Of a DNA stretch of 14,741 bases, positions 7,668-14,124 are shown piece by piece. Numbering within the stretch: position 1 is the stretch's first letter; every line of letters starts with the position of its first letter. Origin of the DNA: Bryobacterales bacterium (GTDB taxonomy: Bacteria > Acidobacteriota > Terriglobia > Bryobacterales > Bryobacteraceae). The position numbers and the translations under genes were made by a program. A model generated the notes under the pieces. The model was not told where the DNA came from. It searched no databases and saw nothing but the letters and a program-made list of their open reading frames with translations. Where the stretch lies: NCBI GenBank assembly GCA_003132905.1, contig PKZC01000337.1, forward strand, positions 12,425 through 27,165. Reading direction: 5' to 3'.

Positions 7668-8077
7668 TCGTTCTGCATGGGCGCGGCATCGTGGGCGGTT
7701 GCGTGGAAGGTGAAGCGCTGGTGACGCGCGAAACAATTTCCGGTTGGGGCGGGATCGACCCGATGACCGGAACCGTGATCGAAACGCGGCACGAACTACG
7801 CGGGCAAAGCTTCAAAGATAAGGTGCTGGTTTTTCCGGGTGCGAAGGGCTCGTCGGGGTGGTCGAACGCTTTTCACATGACGCGGCTGACGAAATCGGCG
7901 CCGCTCGCGATGGTGTTCAATCAGATGACGACCAAAATCGCTCTCGGCGCGGTGGTGACGCGGGTGCCAGCGGTGACGGAGTTGGATCAAGATCCGTTGA
8001 CCGTGATCGAGACCGGCGATTGGGTGAAAGTGGATGGCGACCGCGGAGTAGTAGAAGTGATCAAGAAGCGGCCCTGA
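7664..8077 (+). CDS. Aconitase X small (swivel) subunit, DUF126
   Basis: A 137-aa partner of the preceding large subunit. It has the DUF126 swivel-domain pattern: an N-terminal GRGIVGGCVEGEALV, then ISGWGGIDPMTGTV, the active-site loop FPGAKGSSGWSNAF (residues 58-70, with the serine-rich core likely contacting substrate), and the end GDWVKVDGDRGVVEV. The ATG at 7664 overlaps the large-subunit stop (ATGA), which indicates translational coupling and equal production. The frame is open upstream inside the large-subunit gene, but that part is out-of-frame coding sequence and not a domain. It is the last gene of the left plus-strand block: only about 40 bases separate it from the convergent PQQ dehydrogenase, and no strong terminator hairpin is visible there. 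Confidence 0.92.
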   Translation: MIVLHGRGIVGGCVEGEALVTRETISGWGGIDPMTGTVIETRHELRGQSFKDKVLVFPGAKGSSGWSNAFHMTRLTKSAPLAMVFNQMTTKIALGAVVTRVPAVTELDQDPLTVIETGDWVKVDGDRGVVEVIKKRP

Positions 8078-8119
8078 TCACTTCGCTCGCTGGATCGAGT
8101 CCTCTTTATACCCCTGCGC

Positions 8120-10264
8120 TTAGTTCTTGCCGGGAAGTTCGAACACCCAAAGCTGTGCGCCGCCACCCGACGGGTTCTTGATCTCGGGCACCAGCGGAGG
8201 CCACGTGGCAGCGTGCGCGCCGCCATTGCCGACCACTACTGCGACATACTGCTTGCCATTGACGCTATAGGTGATGGGACACGAACTGGGCACGTCATTG
8301 AGGCGCGTTTCCCAGAGCACTTTGCCGTTGGATTCATCATAGGCACGAATGTAGCGATCGAGCGATCCGTCGAACACGATGCCGCCTGCGGTGGCAAGAG
8401 CGCCAGTGGTTTGCGGCGCACGCTGGCGATCGGTCCAAACCACTTTGCGGGTTTCGAGATTAATAGCTTCAAAGCGGCCGTACTTGCCGTCGCTATCCAG
8501 GCGCGGCCGGATCGTGAAGCGGACGCCGGACGAAAGTCCGCCGCGCTCGCCGGCCGCTACCGGAATCAGGTCCATGCAGGATTCGACCAATGGCACATAA
8601 AGGATCTTGGTTTCCGGATTGAGCGAACCCGGGATCCAACTCTTGGCGCCGCCCGCGTGCGGGCAGACGGTTTTCGTTTCGCCGTCGCCCACAACAACTT
8701 GATGATTAATTGTTTTGGCGCCGGTGACGGGATCGATTGCAGTAACCACATTTTGGATACCGAGATCCATCGAGAAATCGTATTTGCCATTGGCCGCGTC
8801 CAGCACGTCGTAGATGGCTTCTTTGCCGGCCGTCACGATCACGCGCTTCGTTTCGCCCTTCACGGGAAGATTCATCAACTGGCGCTCGAAAGCCCAGTCG
8901 AGATCCCACTGATCGTTGGGCATGTGCTGGAAATGCCAAACCAGCTTGCCGCTGTCGGGATCGAAAGCAAGCGTGGTGTCGGTGTAAAGAGCGTCGTTGT
9001 TGATGCCTGGTTCTTTGGATGGATGCACCAACGGCCCGGTGTCGTACGTTTGCGCCGCTCCGAAGAAGACCAGATTCAGCGCGGGATCATAGCTGCCGGC
9101 GGTCCAAACGGAAGCGCCATTGCGTTTGTCGAGCGGCAGCCCATTCCAAGTGTTGCCGCCGGGCTCGCCGGGACGCGCGATGGTGTAGAAGCGCCAGGCT
9201 TCCTTGCCGGTAGCGGCATCCAGCGCCACAATCATGTTGCCGCCCGGCGCCTGACCGACAGTTCCCACGAAAATTTTACCTTTGGCCGCGAGCGGGCCGC
9301 CAGTCATCATTACGCGCGGATTCTTATCGCGATCCAGGATCTCGTGATCCCAGGCCACTTCTCCGGTTTTCATGTCGAGCGCGACGACATGCAGGTCAGA
9401 GGTATCGAGAAAGATGCGATTGCCGTAGATGGCGATGTCGCGCTTCACCAGATTGAGAAAGCCTTGTTTGGGCTTGGGCAACTGCCGGGAATATTGCCAG
9501 AGCAGATCACCAGTCACTGCATCCAGCGCCTGCACGTGATCGCCAGAACTGTGCACGAAAATAACCCCATCGTGGACCAGCGGCGTGGCTTCGTTAGCGC
9601 CTGGAAATAGCGACCAACTCCAAGCCGATCGCAACTGGCCGACGTTCGATTTATTGATCTGCTTGAGCGGACTGAAGCCTTGGTCGTCATAAGTGCGGCG
9701 CCATGTCAGCCACTCGCTGGCCGGAGGATTCTGTAGCAGCGCGTCGGTAACGGGAGTGAGCTTTTCGAGCGGATCGGGTTTCGGCGGCGCGGGAATCAGT
9801 GTGGCGTAGGGCGAGAGGCCGCCTCCGGGTCCAGACGCAACGGGCGCACTGGGCTTGCCTTTGGCGCCATTAACTACCGCCCCGGGCCCGACACCGGGAA
9901 TCTTTGCCGAATCGAGCGGAATACCGTTGGACTGAAGAACAAAAGCCGTGATCTGTAAATAGGTTGTGTCGCCGAGTGCGCCCGCGTTGCTGGGAGGCAT
10001 TTTTGTATTTATGTATTCGAAGAGCTCGCCGACATTCTTGCCGCCCCACTGCGCGGTGAAAGCAGTTCCCTTTAAAGGAGGCGCGAACTCGCCGTCATCG
10101 AGGCCACCGCCGTGGCATCCGGCGCAATTTTGCGCATAGGCGGATTGTCCTTCGGTGGCCTGAGCGGCGGTGAACGTCGGCGGATTTTGCGCGTATACCG
10201 GCAGCGCGATCAGGGCGGCAGCGGCGGCCATCAATAAATGTTGCAGGTTCTTACTGGGATGCAT
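8120..10264 (-). CDS. Periplasmic PQQ-dependent dehydrogenase with N-terminal cytochrome c domain
   Basis: A 714-aa quinohemoprotein, probably an alcohol or sugar dehydrogenase. The start at 10262-10264 is chosen because a Sec signal follows (AAAAALIALPVYA, cleavage before QNPP) and AAGGA lies just upstream; the frame is open to 10519 but the extension is not protein-like. Residues ~30-115 are a cytochrome c: CAGCH (47-51) binds heme and M89 in KMPPSNAG is the likely axial ligand. A Pro/Gly-rich linker (~115-185) leads to the PQQ propeller, with blade motifs such as GFSPLKQINKSNVGQL, VQALDAVTGDLLWQY and VVALDMKTGEVAWDH. D454/D456 in NDQWDLDWAFE match the catalytic aspartate region, and C534 lies in TVCPHAGGAKSW. 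Electrons from PQQ could pass straight to the fused heme. The substrate is unknown. No adjacent Cys-Cys pair like that of classical alcohol dehydrogenases was seen. Confidence 0.93.
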   Translation of the reverse strand: MHPSKNLQHLLMAAAAALIALPVYAQNPPTFTAAQATEGQSAYAQNCAGCHGGGLDDGEFAPPLKGTAFTAQWGGKNVGELFEYINTKMPPSNAGALGDTTYLQITAFVLQSNGIPLDSAKIPGVGPGAVVNGAKGKPSAPVASGPGGGLSPYATLIPAPPKPDPLEKLTPVTDALLQNPPASEWLTWRRTYDDQGFSPLKQINKSNVGQLRSAWSWSLFPGANEATPLVHDGVIFVHSSGDHVQALDAVTGDLLWQYSRQLPKPKQGFLNLVKRDIAIYGNRIFLDTSDLHVVALDMKTGEVAWDHEILDRDKNPRVMMTGGPLAAKGKIFVGTVGQAPGGNMIVALDAATGKEAWRFYTIARPGEPGGNTWNGLPLDKRNGASVWTAGSYDPALNLVFFGAAQTYDTGPLVHPSKEPGINNDALYTDTTLAFDPDSGKLVWHFQHMPNDQWDLDWAFERQLMNLPVKGETKRVIVTAGKEAIYDVLDAANGKYDFSMDLGIQNVVTAIDPVTGAKTINHQVVVGDGETKTVCPHAGGAKSWIPGSLNPETKILYVPLVESCMDLIPVAAGERGGLSSGVRFTIRPRLDSDGKYGRFEAINLETRKVVWTDRQRAPQTTGALATAGGIVFDGSLDRYIRAYDESNGKVLWETRLNDVPSSCPITYSVNGKQYVAVVVGNGGAHAATWPPLVPEIKNPSGGGAQLWVFELPGKN

Positions 10265-10283
10265 GGGTTCCTTGGTGGGCGAA

Positions 10284-10306
10284 GTGCCTAGTTTATAACT
10301 TGGCAC
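10284..10306. promoter_or_regulatory. 23-bp imperfect palindrome in the PQQ-gene leader/promoter
   Basis: GTGCC-T-AGTT-TAT-AACT-T-GGCAC: two arms of 5+4 paired bases, broken once by a T/T position, around a TAT centre. It lies 20 bp upstream of the PQQ dehydrogenase start. On the minus strand it covers TATAAA (10297-10292), a possible -10 element, with TTGATC at 10318-10313 as a weak -35 at 15-bp spacing. It could be an operator for a dimeric regulator or an mRNA leader hairpin. Confidence 0.5.
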
Positions 10307-10337
10307 CGTTTCGATCAACATTTGCATGGAGGCGACT

Positions 10338-10375
10338 TGTAACCGGATTGCAATGTAATGTATATTCGGCTGTAA
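10338..10375 (+). repeat. Three TGTAA direct repeats at about 16-17 bp
   Basis: TGTAA occurs at 10338-10342, 10354-10358 and 10371-10375, with start-to-start spacing of 16 and 17 bp. The last copy coincides with the putative -10 of the TPR gene. The even spacing suggests a possible regulator-binding array, but a 5-bp unit in AT-richer DNA can recur by chance. Confidence 0.3.
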
Positions 10376-10376
10376 C
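10348..10376 (+). promoter_or_regulatory. Probable sigma70-type promoter of the TPR gene
   Basis: TTGCAA (10348-10353) and TGTAAC (10371-10376) are separated by 17 bp. Each matches the consensus at four of six positions. Transcription would start near 10383, so the message would begin at or just inside the hairpin at 10382-10409. Assigned by pattern only. Confidence 0.4.
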
Positions 10377-10381
10377 GAAAG

Positions 10382-10409
10382 TCCTAAGAATGTCGATGAC
10401 TTCTTAGGA
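10382..10409 (+). promoter_or_regulatory. Hairpin overlapping the Shine-Dalgarno of the TPR gene
   Basis: TCCTAAGAA (10382-10390) and TTCTTAGGA (10401-10409) are perfect reverse complements of 9 bp. Inside, GTC (10392-10394) and GAC (10398-10400) can add three pairs around a GAT triloop, leaving one bulged T. The 3' arm contains the AGGA of the AGGAGG ribosome binding site (10406-10411). When folded, the mRNA would hide the ribosome site of the gene starting at 10419. A DNA operator is the alternative. Confidence 0.6.
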
Positions 10410-10412
10410 GGT
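10406..10412 (+). promoter_or_regulatory. Strong ribosome binding site of the TPR gene
   Basis: AGGAGGT, nearly a full anti-16S match, lies about 7 bases before the ATG at 10419. It is noted separately because its first four bases pair with the upstream arm of the hairpin at 10382-10409. Confidence 0.75.
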
Positions 10413-10418
10413 AGACAC

Positions 10419-10994
10419 ATGCCACTACTAAGGTCCAAGTTGACCTGGTCGATTGTTCTGTTGTCGCTTCCGCTGTGCGCGCAGTCGCACGGCGAACATG
10501 CCGAGGCTCCACTCAGCAACGCGGTTTTGCCGAATTCGGTACCCGTAATAATCGATCGGTCCTCAGTTCACCCGGCGCCAGCGCGCACCATTTCGGCGGA
10601 GCTGCTGCGCTTCCCGCTTTCAGATCAAGCGCTCCATATGCTGCAAAAGGCGCTCAAGGCATCGGACGCCGGCCAGCACTTAGCGGCCATCAAGCAACTG
10701 CAGAAAACGCTGGCCAAATTCCCGGATACAGGCGCGTATGTTTACAGCTTGCTGGGCGTCGAAGACTTGAAGACCGACCATTTTCCCGAGGCCATTGATG
10801 CGCTGGACAAGTCGGTGAAGCTGTTGCCGCACGACGCTTCCAATCACGCGAACCTAGGCCTGGCCTTGATCTCAAGCGGCCGTTACGATGGCGCCGAGAT
10901 GGAACTGAGGCGCGCTCTCGAACTCGATCCGCACTACGGGATGGCCAGCGAGTTACTCAAGGCGCTGGCGGTTAGCAGGTACGTGCAGAAGTAG
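10419..10994 (+). CDS. Exported tetratricopeptide-repeat protein
   Basis: A 191-aa protein with a signal peptide (SIVLLSLPLCA, cleavage probably before QSHGEH) and, after a Pro-rich spacer (residues ~25-65), about three TPR-like helix pairs at ~70-103, 104-137 and 138-171. Clear TPR patterns are AAIKQLQKTLAKFPD, EAIDALDKSVKLLPHDASNHANLGLAL and GRYDGAEMELRRALELDPHYG. TPR domains mediate protein-protein contacts, so this is likely a periplasmic scaffold or assembly factor; no enzymatic motif is visible. The LPLC sequence is a poor lipobox, so a lipoprotein is unlikely. It is divergent from the PQQ dehydrogenase, and its leader carries a promoter and a Shine-Dalgarno hairpin. It is convergent with the metallophosphoesterase, only 7 bases away, with no terminator seen between them. 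Confidence 0.85.
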   Translation: MPLLRSKLTWSIVLLSLPLCAQSHGEHAEAPLSNAVLPNSVPVIIDRSSVHPAPARTISAELLRFPLSDQALHMLQKALKASDAGQHLAAIKQLQKTLAKFPDTGAYVYSLLGVEDLKTDHFPEAIDALDKSVKLLPHDASNHANLGLALISSGRYDGAEMELRRALELDPHYGMASELLKALAVSRYVQK

Positions 10995-11001
10995 AAGAAT
11001 C

Positions 11002-11733
11002 TCACGGCATTTGGGGACTGGCGCTGGCGAGGGTCTTCGCGATCCAGTCTGAATGCGGGAGGCCGCAAACGGAAAGCGCCTTCAGTTCGCGGTCCACGTC
11101 ATATTCCACGCGGCGAATGGATGGCGTCGCGTCATCCGACACGTCATCCAACAAAAGATAAGCAGCGCGGCGGTCGCCGTCATAGGACAGGCTCACGCTA
11201 CCTGTATTGATGACCGTGATTCCCTGCATGGCTCGAATAAAAGAACGATGAATGTGTCCATAAACGGCGATTGGCTGCCCGAGCGGCGAATAGACCGATT
11301 GCAGTTCGGAATCGGTGGCCTCTGGCGCCGGCGCTACCCACAGATCATCGGGACTGGCATGCACCAGCGCTATGGGTGGATGAATTAGAAGGCGAGGCAG
11401 AGCACGCAGCCAGGCAATCCGCTGTTCTCCCAGCGCCGCACAGGTCGCGCTAGCGGTCTCTTCGAGTGCGGTCCAAAGGGACTGCATCTGAGGCAATCGA
11501 GTGGCGAGTTCAGTCAGCTTTTCGGGCATCCAAAGCATTTCATCTGTATTTCCGGCGACGCCTGACCAGCCGAGATCGCGAATCTGATCCACAATCTCCG
11601 CCGGACTTGATCCTCCGTGAGGCAGATCGCCGCCGTGCAAGATCAGGTCGGGAGAGGTTTCCCGCAAATCCGCCAGGACGGCCTCAAATGCGGTGCGGTT
11701 GCCGTGGATGTCGGAAACGATCGCCATCCGCAT
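11002..11733 (-). CDS. Calcineurin-like metallophosphoesterase (YfcE/MJ0936-like)
   Basis: A 243-aa protein of the Metallophos_2 type. The dinuclear metal-site motifs are complete: D8 and H10 in SDIHGN, D36 in HGGDLPHGG, N62 in AGNTDE, H125 in LVHASPDD, and H160/H162 in YGHIH. The end GITVINTGSVSLSYDGD is also typical. There is no signal peptide, so it is cytoplasmic. Members hydrolyse phosphodiesters or phosphomonoesters; the physiological substrate cannot be read here. A second in-frame ATG at codon 3 is an equally possible start, since no strong ribosome binding site is visible. The gene is transcribed divergently from the exported-protein operon starting at 11802, across 68 bp. Confidence 0.92.
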   Translation of the reverse strand: MRMAIVSDIHGNRTAFEAVLADLRETSPDLILHGGDLPHGGSSPAEIVDQIRDLGWSGVAGNTDEMLWMPEKLTELATRLPQMQSLWTALEETASATCAALGEQRIAWLRALPRLLIHPPIALVHASPDDLWVAPAPEATDSELQSVYSPLGQPIAVYGHIHRSFIRAMQGITVINTGSVSLSYDGDRRAAYLLLDDVSDDATPSIRRVEYDVDRELKALSVCGLPHSDWIAKTLASASPQMP

Positions 11734-11744
11734 ACAAATAGTTT

Positions 11745-11754
11745 CCCACGTGGG
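11745..11754. promoter_or_regulatory. Perfect 10-bp palindrome CCCACGTGGG
   Basis: A self-complementary CCCACGTGGG sits in the 68-bp space between the metallophosphoesterase and the divergent exported-protein operon, just upstream of a possible -35 at 11761. It could be an operator acting on either gene. It is short, so chance remains possible. Confidence 0.35.
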
Positions 11755-11760
11755 TTGGGC

Positions 11761-11789
11761 TTGACTACAATGTGCTCCTCACGTAGCAT
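11761..11789 (+). promoter_or_regulatory. Possible promoter of the exported-protein operon
   Basis: TTGACT (11761-11766; five of six consensus bases) and TAGCAT (11784-11789; four of six) are 17 bp apart. Transcription would begin only a few bases before the ATG at 11802, giving a leaderless or near-leaderless mRNA. An alternative -10, TACAAT at 11766-11771, would give a leader of about 24 bases but lacks a good -35. Confidence 0.4.
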
Positions 11790-11801
11790 CGATACCGTAT
11801 C

Positions 11802-12617
11802 ATGCGGAACCTTGTTCACATTACGATTTCCACAGGCACTGCTGTGGCTGTGCTCTGGCTGGCTGCGGCCCCGGCATCTGCTCAAAGCTCGAACTATCGC
11901 CCGCCGCGTGCCCAGGACGGCCACGCCGATTTAAGCGGAATTTACGAAGCTCTGGATGGCGCCAATTGGGATATTGAGGATCATTCTCCTCAGCCGGGAA
12001 CAATGTGGCAGACTGGCGCGATCGGTTCCGAACCGGCCGGCGAAAGCGTTGTAGAGGGTGGCGCGATTCCGTACAAACCGGCGGCGCTCGAAAAGAAGAA
12101 GGCGAATTTCGCCAACCGCCGCACCAACGATCCCGAAGCCAAGTGCTATATGCCCGGCATTCCGCGCGCTAACTATATGCCGTATCCGTTCCAGATCGTG
12201 CAAACGCCGCGCGGCATCATGTTTGTCTACGAATTCGCCAGCGCGAATCGCCTGGTCAACATGGGCAAACCAGAAGAGGCAGCCTCCGATACCTGGATGG
12301 GAACCAACAACGGACACTGGGAAGGCGACACCTTAGTAGTGGACGTCACCGGGTTGAACGGGCTGGCGTGGTTCGACCGCGCCGGGGATTTCGCTAGCAA
12401 CCAATTGCACGTGGTGGAACGCTATACGCGCGTCGATCCGTATCATCTGAACTACGAAGCCACCATTGAAGACCCGTCGGTGTTCACGCGGCCATGGAAG
12501 ATCAGCATGCCGCTCTATCGCAGAGTGGAAAAGAACGCGCAGCTTCTGGAATTCAAGTGCGTGGAGTTCGTCGAGGAGCTGCTCTACGGACAATTCAAGA
12601 AACAGGCAGGCAAATAA
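11802..12617 (+). CDS. Exported protein of an uncharacterised acidobacterial family (GHWEGDTLV type)
   Basis: A 271-aa protein with a signal peptide (GTAVAVLWLAAAPASA, cleavage before QSSN). It contains DGHADLSGIYEALDG, KCYMPGIPRANYMPYPFQIVQ, TPRGIMFVYE, GHWEGDTLVVDVTGLNG, HVVERYTRVDP, LNYEATIEDPSVFTRPW and a C-terminal LLEFKCVEF. These blocks are shared with the next gene, so the two are paralogues that differ in their N-terminal halves. I recognise the family as common in acidobacteria but know of no function. Many aromatic residues, conserved Asp/Glu and a beta-rich look suggest a secreted binding protein or enzyme. No Shine-Dalgarno precedes the ATG. It is the first gene of a plus-strand run of four exported proteins. 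Confidence 0.85.
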   Translation: MRNLVHITISTGTAVAVLWLAAAPASAQSSNYRPPRAQDGHADLSGIYEALDGANWDIEDHSPQPGTMWQTGAIGSEPAGESVVEGGAIPYKPAALEKKKANFANRRTNDPEAKCYMPGIPRANYMPYPFQIVQTPRGIMFVYEFASANRLVNMGKPEEAASDTWMGTNNGHWEGDTLVVDVTGLNGLAWFDRAGDFASNQLHVVERYTRVDPYHLNYEATIEDPSVFTRPWKISMPLYRRVEKNAQLLEFKCVEFVEELLYGQFKKQAGK

Positions 12618-12632
12618 AACGAGTAGATTCGC

Positions 12633-13625
12633 ATGACCCTCCGGGCTTTCCTCTTTATCACGGCCATCTCCAGCGGCGTCTTGCCCTCGGTCTGGGGCCA
12701 GTCATGGAAACCGCCGAAGACTCCGTGGGGCGATCCCGATCTTCAGGGAATGTGGCCCGGCAACATGGGCGTTCCCTTGCAGCGCCCCGAGAAACTGGGA
12801 ACGCGAACCACGCTGACCGACCAGGAGTTCGCGCAGAAGGAAGCGCAGGCCAAGAAACAGGCTCAGGCCGATAGCCAGTCCACTGCGGCCAGCGATAGCG
12901 TCGGAATCGGCCCGCCGTCGTATTGGGTGGAGCGCGGCACGCCCACGCGGCAAACATCGCTCATCATCGACCCGCCAAACGGAAGATTGCCGCCCTTGAC
13001 CATGGAAGAGCAGAAGCTCCGCAAGGAAGCCCGCGGCGGCAAAGGATTTCCGGGGGAATGGCGGGGCGAGGCCGATTCCTATGACGACCTGAACATTTAC
13101 TATCGCTGTATCACGCGCGGGTTGCTGGGATCGATCATTCCGGTGGTCTATAACAACGGCAATGAAATTTTACAGGCCCCGGGTCTTGTGATTATCCGCA
13201 ATGAAATGATTCACGAAACGCGCGTCATCCCGCTGGATGGCCGGCCACACTTGAATCCGGCGATCCGCCAATACCTGGGCGATTCGCGGGGACACTGGGA
13301 AGGCAACACGCTGGTGATCGAAACCACCAACTTCACCGACAAGGACGCGATCGGTTCCAATGGCGCGGGCTATCCGGGCGATCCCGGCCATCACAGCGCC
13401 GATTTGAAGCTGATCGAACGGCTGACGCGAGTGGATGCGGACACACTCAACTATCAGGCCACGATCGACGATCCCAAGACCTGGACCCAGCCCTGGACCA
13501 TCCTGATTCCTTTGAAGCGGAACGATCGTTACCAGCTTCTGGAATATGCCTGTCACGAGGGCAACATCGCCATGGGCGATATTCTGAGCGGCGCCCGCGC
13601 GGACGAACGCAAGGAAACGAAATAA
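12633..13625 (+). CDS. Exported protein, WGDPDLQG/GHWEGNTLV family
   Basis: A 330-aa exported protein (signal AFLFITAISSGVLPSVWG). It shows the opening motif PPKTPWGDPDLQGMWPGN (about residues 27-44), PPSYWVERGTPTRQTSLIIDPP, YYRCITRGLLGSIIP, YNNGNEILQAPGLVIIRNEM, then GHWEGNTLVIETTNF, LIERLTRVDADTLNYQATID and a C-terminal LLEYACHEGN. It is a close tandem paralogue of the partial gene at 14125 and a distant one of the gene at 11802. The start lies 15 bases after the previous stop, so co-transcription is likely; the ribosome site is weak. The function is unknown. The repeated aromatic and cysteine-containing blocks suggest a conserved beta-sheet fold rather than a linker protein. Confidence 0.88.
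   Translation: MTLRAFLFITAISSGVLPSVWGQSWKPPKTPWGDPDLQGMWPGNMGVPLQRPEKLGTRTTLTDQEFAQKEAQAKKQAQADSQSTAASDSVGIGPPSYWVERGTPTRQTSLIIDPPNGRLPPLTMEEQKLRKEARGGKGFPGEWRGEADSYDDLNIYYRCITRGLLGSIIPVVYNNGNEILQAPGLVIIRNEMIHETRVIPLDGRPHLNPAIRQYLGDSRGHWEGNTLVIETTNFTDKDAIGSNGAGYPGDPGHHSADLKLIERLTRVDADTLNYQATIDDPKTWTQPWTILIPLKRNDRYQLLEYACHEGNIAMGDILSGARADERKETK
13188..13216 (+). repeat. 29-bp exact repeat, copy 1
   Basis: This stretch, coding VIIRNEMIH, is base-for-base identical to 14713-14741 in the tandem paralogue. The second copy ends at the window edge, so the true identity may run further. Confidence 0.8.
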
Positions 13626-13653
13626 GGGTCGAAATAGGATAGAATTTCAGAAC

Positions 13654-13664
13654 AGGAAGGGGAG
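13654..13664 (+). promoter_or_regulatory. Extended purine-rich ribosome binding site of the DUF6152 gene
   Basis: AGGAAGGGGAG lies five bases before the ATG at 13670. It is much stronger than the sites of the two genes upstream, so this small protein may be made in excess over them. Confidence 0.55.
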
Positions 13665-13669
13665 TCCGA

Positions 13670-14083
13670 ATGCGAACGAGGTTAGCGATGGTAGCTGCTG
13701 GCGCGGGTCTGCTTCTCATGATGACGCCACTGTGGGCTCATCACGCGTTTCAAGCGGAGTTCGATAAGGGCAAGCCAGTCCATCTGGTTGGAACGGTCAC
13801 CGAGATGGAGTGGATCAATCCGCACTCCTGGATTCATATCGACGTGAAGAACCCGGACGGCACCGTCACCAATTGGATGGTGGAATGCGGCAGCCCCAAC
13901 ATCATGCTGCGTCGCGGGTTCACCAAGCGATCGCTCGAAGTGGGCACGGAACTTGCCATTCAGGGATATCAAGCCAAGAACGGGCAAAACAAAGCCAATG
14001 GCAGTAGCGTGACATTCAAGGATGGCAAGAAGTTGTTTGTCGGCGGATCGAATCCGGATGTTCCGGAAGATCAGCAAAAGTAG
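13670..14083 (+). CDS. Exported DUF6152 family protein
   Basis: A 137-aa exported protein. The signal peptide (residues ~1-23, ending TPLWA) is followed directly by HHAFQAEFD. Family hallmarks are the HH near the mature N-terminus, VHLVGTVTEMEWINPHSWIHIDVK, a W-VE-SPN-MLRRG segment and VTFKDGKKLFVGG. The pattern GTV-EW-NPH suggests a small OB-fold-like beta-barrel. Function is unknown. Such genes often sit beside PQQ dehydrogenases, cytochromes and WGDPDLQG proteins, as here. It lies between two tandem paralogues with its own strong ribosome binding site. No frameshift or truncation is visible. Confidence 0.85.
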   Translation: MRTRLAMVAAGAGLLLMMTPLWAHHAFQAEFDKGKPVHLVGTVTEMEWINPHSWIHIDVKNPDGTVTNWMVECGSPNIMLRRGFTKRSLEVGTELAIQGYQAKNGQNKANGSSVTFKDGKKLFVGGSNPDVPEDQQK

Positions 14084-14111
14084 CAGCAGGCGGTTGTCGG
14101 AGCCGCACCCA

Positions 14112-14117
14112 AAGGAG
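14112..14117 (+). promoter_or_regulatory. Ribosome binding site of the 3'-terminal partial gene
   Basis: AAGGAG lies 7 bases before the ATG at 14125 and supports that start for the gene that runs off the window. Confidence 0.65.
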
Positions 14118-14124
14118 AACTCGC

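Noticed and set aside
8078..8119. Possible terminator between the convergent aconitase X and PQQ dehydrogenase genes
   Set aside because: Only a 4-bp stem (CTCG/CGAG) and no U-tract were found.
8213..9610. 465-codon open frame on the plus strand opposite the PQQ dehydrogenase gene
   Set aside because: No family pattern, no good start site, and wholly inside a well-supported gene; a shadow of its codon bias.
10265..10519. N-terminal extension of the PQQ dehydrogenase
   Set aside because: It would place the signal peptide internally and cover the TPR gene's promoter and start; the ATG at 10264 gives a clean Sec signal.
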